From an uncultured Sutterella sp. (lineage in GTDB: Bacteria > Pseudomonadota > Gammaproteobacteria > Burkholderiales > Burkholderiaceae_F), in NCBI GenBank assembly GCA_902463725.1, contig CABQGK010000006.1, positions 62,001 through 126,000 of the forward strand: a DNA stretch of 64,000 nt, written 5' to 3'. How positions within the stretch are numbered: position 1 is the first letter of the stretch; each line of letters opens with the position of its first letter. Shown piece by piece: positions 61,216 to 64,000 of this stretch. A program made the translations under genes and the position numbers. Below the pieces are notes generated by a model. It saw only the letters and a list, made by a program, of their open reading frames with translations, had not been told where the DNA came from and did not search any database.

Positions 61216-62298
61216 GTGGATAAGACGGAATTCAATTTTTCCGCAGGACCAGCCATGCTGCCTGCAGAGGTTGTCGACAATCTGGCACGGGCCTGCGTCG
61301 ATTGTGAGGGCAGTGGACTCTCCCTGTTTGAACTTGGACACCGAACCAAACTGTTTGGCACGGTGCTCGATGAGCTGATCGAGAGGGTGCGTCGCACGCT
61401 CAATGTGCCCGATGGGTTCGACGTTCTTTTTAGTCCGGGCGGCGGGACAATGCAGTTTTCAGCGGTTCCGCTTAACCTCTGCACACAAGGTTGCCGTGGG
61501 GCTTATGTCGTGACTGGACATTGGTCTCGGGCTGCCTATAGTGAGGCGAACCGAATCACGTCTGCCTATCTGCTTTGGAATGGGGGCAACGCGCCGCTAC
61601 CCACGGCCCGTATGGAGCCCGCACGTGGGACAGACTTTGTTTTTTACTGCGACAATGAGACGATCGACGGTAAAGAGTTTCCTACGCCTCCAGAGCTCAT
61701 CAAGGGTGATGCGGCCTTGGTGGCCGATATGTCCTCCAACATTCTTTCGCGCCCCATTGACTGGTCATTGCACGATGTGGTGTTCTCCTCACTGCAGAAA
61801 AATCTTGGTACGGCGGGGGCTAGCCTCATTGTGGTGCGTCGAGATCTTTATGGCTCCATTAGCGAGCGCACGCCCGCGCTGCTCAATTGGCAAAAACTTG
61901 CGCGAGCGGGCAGTATGCCTAATACGCCCCCAGTGGTAGCGCTCTATACAGCGCTTTTAATGTTGCGCTGGCTGGAGCGCGAGGGTGGTGTGGCAGTGAT
62001 GGCAGAGCGTGCCCTTGAGCGCTCGAGCGTGCTATATCGAGCGCTGGATGCCGCCCGCCCCTTTTACACTGCTATGGTTAGCGAGTCGGTGCGAAGCCGC
62101 ATGAATGTGGTGTTTGATCTACCGACGGAGCGCTTGCGAGAACTCTTCATCGCAGAGGCTTCGCAAAAAGGACTCAAGAACTTAGCTGGTCACCGAACCC
62201 GTGGCGGCATCCGTGCCTCCCTCTATAACGCGATGCCTGTTGCAGGTGCTCAGGCACTTGCTAGCTTCATTACTGAGTTTGCTAAGCGTCATGCCTGA
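61216..62298 (+). CDS. serC: phosphoserine aminotransferase
   Basis: A 360-residue PLP-dependent class V aminotransferase for serine (and, in many bacteria, pyridoxine) synthesis. FNFSAGPAMLP is the diagnostic start, FSPGGGTMQFSAVP binds phosphate, and the PLP-lysine lies in SSLQKNLGTAG. The start is GTG at 61216 with GGGAG 9 bases upstream. It follows gyrA after 40 bp, and its end overlaps pheA by 8 bp, indicating translational coupling with pheA. Confidence 0.97.
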   Translation: MDKTEFNFSAGPAMLPAEVVDNLARACVDCEGSGLSLFELGHRTKLFGTVLDELIERVRRTLNVPDGFDVLFSPGGGTMQFSAVPLNLCTQGCRGAYVVTGHWSRAAYSEANRITSAYLLWNGGNAPLPTARMEPARGTDFVFYCDNETIDGKEFPTPPELIKGDAALVADMSSNILSRPIDWSLHDVVFSSLQKNLGTAGASLIVVRRDLYGSISERTPALLNWQKLARAGSMPNTPPVVALYTALLMLRWLEREGGVAVMAERALERSSVLYRALDAARPFYTAMVSESVRSRMNVVFDLPTERLRELFIAEASQKGLKNLAGHRTRGGIRASLYNAMPVAGAQALASFITEFAKRHA

Positions 62299-63139
62299 AA
62301 TAAAAACTTCCTTGAGCGGGCCCATTTCCTATCTTGGTCCAGCCGGTACTTTTTCTGAAGAAGCAGTGTTGCGTATCTTTTCCGAGGAAAAACCGCGTCT
62401 GCCGTGTCCGTCCTTTGATGAAGTGCTGCAAAGTGTGGTGGATGCTCGCGCGGAGGCGGGGGTTATTGCCATTGAAAATAACACCAATGGGACGGTTACC
62501 CACGCAATTGATCTACTCCTTGATACACCGCTCTCTATTGCCGGCGAGGTAACCGTGCCCGTCGTACACAATTTGATGGGCCGAGCAGGCACGCTAGAGC
62601 GTGTGCGCGTCGTGTATGCGCATGCACAGGCGCTCGCGCAATGTGCGCATTGGCTCAGCACGCATGTTCCTGAGGCGATTCAAGTGCCAGTGGCGTCAAA
62701 CGCCGAAGGCGTTCGTCGTGCGGCTCAGGAGGAGGGCGCAGCTGGCATTGCTGCTCTTAGGGCAAGCACGCTTTATGCCACGCCGCTTATTGCCTGTGGC
62801 ATACAAGATGGGCTCAGCAACCAGACCCGATTTTTGCTAATGAGTGCTCGCTCAGACGTGCTCGAGATCGAGGCACCTATTCGTTGGAAGACCAGCATCG
62901 TGTTCTCGGTTCCCAATCGTCCAGGCGCACTCTACGATGTACTCTCACACTTGGCCGAGCATGGCGTGCAGATGGTCCGCATTGAAAGCCGTCCTGCACG
63001 TAACGGGGCATGGGACTACAATTTTTACATTGATCTTGAGGGGCATGTGGCGTGTGAAAATGTGCACACTGCGCTTCTCAAAGTGGAGGAGACAGCCGAC
63101 TTCTACCGTTCGTTCGGCTCCTACCCCGTGCTTCAGTAG
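62291..63139 (+). CDS. pheA: prephenate dehydratase without chorismate mutase domain
   Basis: A 282-residue PheA that converts prephenate to phenylpyruvate. The PDT domain (about 10-190) starts at once (SYLGPAGTFSEEA); NNTNGTVTHAIDLL and the catalytic TRF motif (SNQTRFLL) are present. A C-terminal ACT domain (about 200-275) has GALYDVL and the ESRP motif for phenylalanine feedback. Burkholderiales PheA usually has an N-terminal chorismate mutase domain (about 360 residues in all), which is missing here. The ATG at 62291 overlaps serC by 8 bp; no upstream extension is possible. Confidence 0.95.
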   Translation: MPEIKTSLSGPISYLGPAGTFSEEAVLRIFSEEKPRLPCPSFDEVLQSVVDARAEAGVIAIENNTNGTVTHAIDLLLDTPLSIAGEVTVPVVHNLMGRAGTLERVRVVYAHAQALAQCAHWLSTHVPEAIQVPVASNAEGVRRAAQEEGAAGIAALRASTLYATPLIACGIQDGLSNQTRFLLMSARSDVLEIEAPIRWKTSIVFSVPNRPGALYDVLSHLAEHGVQMVRIESRPARNGAWDYNFYIDLEGHVACENVHTALLKVEETADFYRSFGSYPVLQ

Positions 63140-63175
63140 ACGCGCTGGGAAATCCCTTGCATGGAGGAACTGTCT

Positions 63176-64000
63176 GTGAATACCCCCCCGATTGCTAATG
63201 CAGAAGTGGCTCGTATTGCGCCATATGACCCTGGCAAGCGCCTCGAAGAGGTCTCTGAGGAGATTGGCGTACGGCTTGATCGGCTGATGCTACTGAATGC
63301 CAATGAAAATCCTCTTGGAGCATCGCCCACGGTTGGCGCTGCGGTAACTGAAGCCCTCGCCCAGATGAACCGATATCCTGATGGTGGCGCCTTTGCTTTA
63401 CGTGATGCTATCGCACAAAAGTTTGAGGTCAAGCCTGACGAGGTCATCGTTGGTAATGGTTCGGACGAACTGCTCGGGTTGGTCGCCGCGGCATATCTCG
63501 ATAAAGGGCGACGTTGTGTTTTCTCTGCACTCAGTTTTTCTGTCTATCGTTTGGTGGCGCAAGCTCGTGGCGCGGAATGTGTTGAAGTTGCAGTAAAGGA
63601 CGATTTTGGTTACGACTTACCTCGGCTCGTGGCTGAAGCACAAAAACCCGAGACCTCGGTGCTTTTTCTAACGAATCCGAACAACCCGACGGGACTTTTG
63701 CTAGAACCCGAGGCACTTGAAAAAGCGCTCGATGAGATTCCCGAAAGTGTGTTGGTGGTGCTTGATGAAGCGTATCGTGAGTTTGCGGATGCCGAGCAGT
63801 TTGAGGCTGTGCGCACGATTATCGCTCGTCATCCCAACGTGCTCGTGACTCGTACTTTCAGTAAGGCCTATGGTTTGGCGGGTTTCCGTGTGGGCTATGG
63901 CATTGCGGATGCCGCGCTCATCGAGATGCTCAACCGTATCAGACCTCCTTACAACGTCAATCGCTTGGCACAAGCGGCGGCTGTCGCAGCCATTCGCGAT
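63176..64000 (+). CDS. hisC: histidinol-phosphate aminotransferase, partial at window end
   Basis: The first 275 codons of a class I/II PLP aminotransferase; the frame is open to the window edge. LNANENPLGASP near residue 41, VGNGSDELLGL, TNPNNPTG, VVLDEAYREF and the PLP lysine in RTFSKAYGLAGFR are HisC-type. The start is GTG at 63176 with GGAGG 8 bases upstream. It lies 36 bp after pheA. In this cluster HisC paralogues often act as aromatic aminotransferases for phenylalanine and tyrosine. Confidence 0.92.
   Translation, partial: MNTPPIANAEVARIAPYDPGKRLEEVSEEIGVRLDRLMLLNANENPLGASPTVGAAVTEALAQMNRYPDGGAFALRDAIAQKFEVKPDEVIVGNGSDELLGLVAAAYLDKGRRCVFSALSFSVYRLVAQARGAECVEVAVKDDFGYDLPRLVAEAQKPETSVLFLTNPNNPTGLLLEPEALEKALDEIPESVLVVLDEAYREFADAEQFEAVRTIIARHPNVLVTRTFSKAYGLAGFRVGYGIADAALIEMLNRIRPPYNVNRLAQAAAVAAIRD

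Overview
The window reads as chromosome of a betaproteobacterium of the order Burkholderiales. The best guess is an anaerobic or microaerophilic gut lineage of the Sutterella/Parasutterella type. This is inferred from gene content and order: nadD-rsfS-rlmH-maf, gyrA-serC-pheA-hisC, lysP, ssrA, gph and ompA are arranged as in Burkholderiales. The respiratory genes are anaerobic: fumarase class I, a Dcu-type C4-dicarboxylate transporter, a Wolinella-type fumarate reductase cytochrome b, a NapC/NirT multiheme cytochrome and a molybdopterin oxidoreductase operon. No aerobic oxidase is present, and the ubiquinone gene ubiG, often found near gph/gyrA in this order, is absent. G+C is about half by eye.

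Layout. 0.4-5.8 kb: minus-strand housekeeping genes (maf, rlmH, rsfS, nadD, an unknown exported protein, purD, yebC). 6-9.7 kb: two divergent M20-type amidohydrolases and a response regulator whose receiver lacks its phospho-acceptor. 9.8-16 kb: a fumarate metabolism patch (fumarase, Dcu transporter, diheme cytochrome b) interrupted by a gene-poor stretch with a tandem array of about 277-bp repeats. 16.2-22.5 kb: upp, a small membrane protein, pepN-fbp and an orphan NapC/NirT cytochrome. 22.8-26.2 kb: modE divergent from modABC (molybdate uptake). 26.3-30 kb: purB and a TPP riboswitch with thiC. 30-36.8 kb: a FixJ-type regulator, a DUF72 protein, a nitroreductase, a kynurenine-formamidase-like protein and thioesterase, murI, a drug/metabolite exporter, an ArsC-like protein and Sua5. 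37-43.5 kb: purK-purE-purC, dgkA, fba, amiC, tsaE. 43.7 kb: tRNA-Thr(CGU). 44.4-48.5 kb: a Tat-exported molybdoenzyme with its ferredoxin-like and NrfD-like membrane subunits. 48.7-56.5 kb: an exporter, a large DUF748 protein, lysP behind a lysine riboswitch, tmRNA, gph and ompA. 56.7-64 kb: an MtaD-like deaminase, then gyrA, serC, pheA and hisC (cut by the window end).

How it fits together. The Dcu transporter, fumarase and cytochrome b make a plausible fumarate-respiration module. modABC supplies molybdate for the molybdoenzyme operon. NapC/NirT and NrfD-type proteins would connect the quinone pool to periplasmic reductases. Two riboswitches (TPP, lysine) and a candidate ModE box give direct metabolite control.

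The most unusual items are the phosphorylation-incompetent response regulator, the lysine riboswitch with a possible ribosome-site-occluding hairpin, the tandem repeat array, Met at the quinolone-determining position of GyrA, a PheA lacking the chorismate mutase domain, and orphan respiratory cytochromes. I did not find a clearly new multi-gene defence or mobile system.
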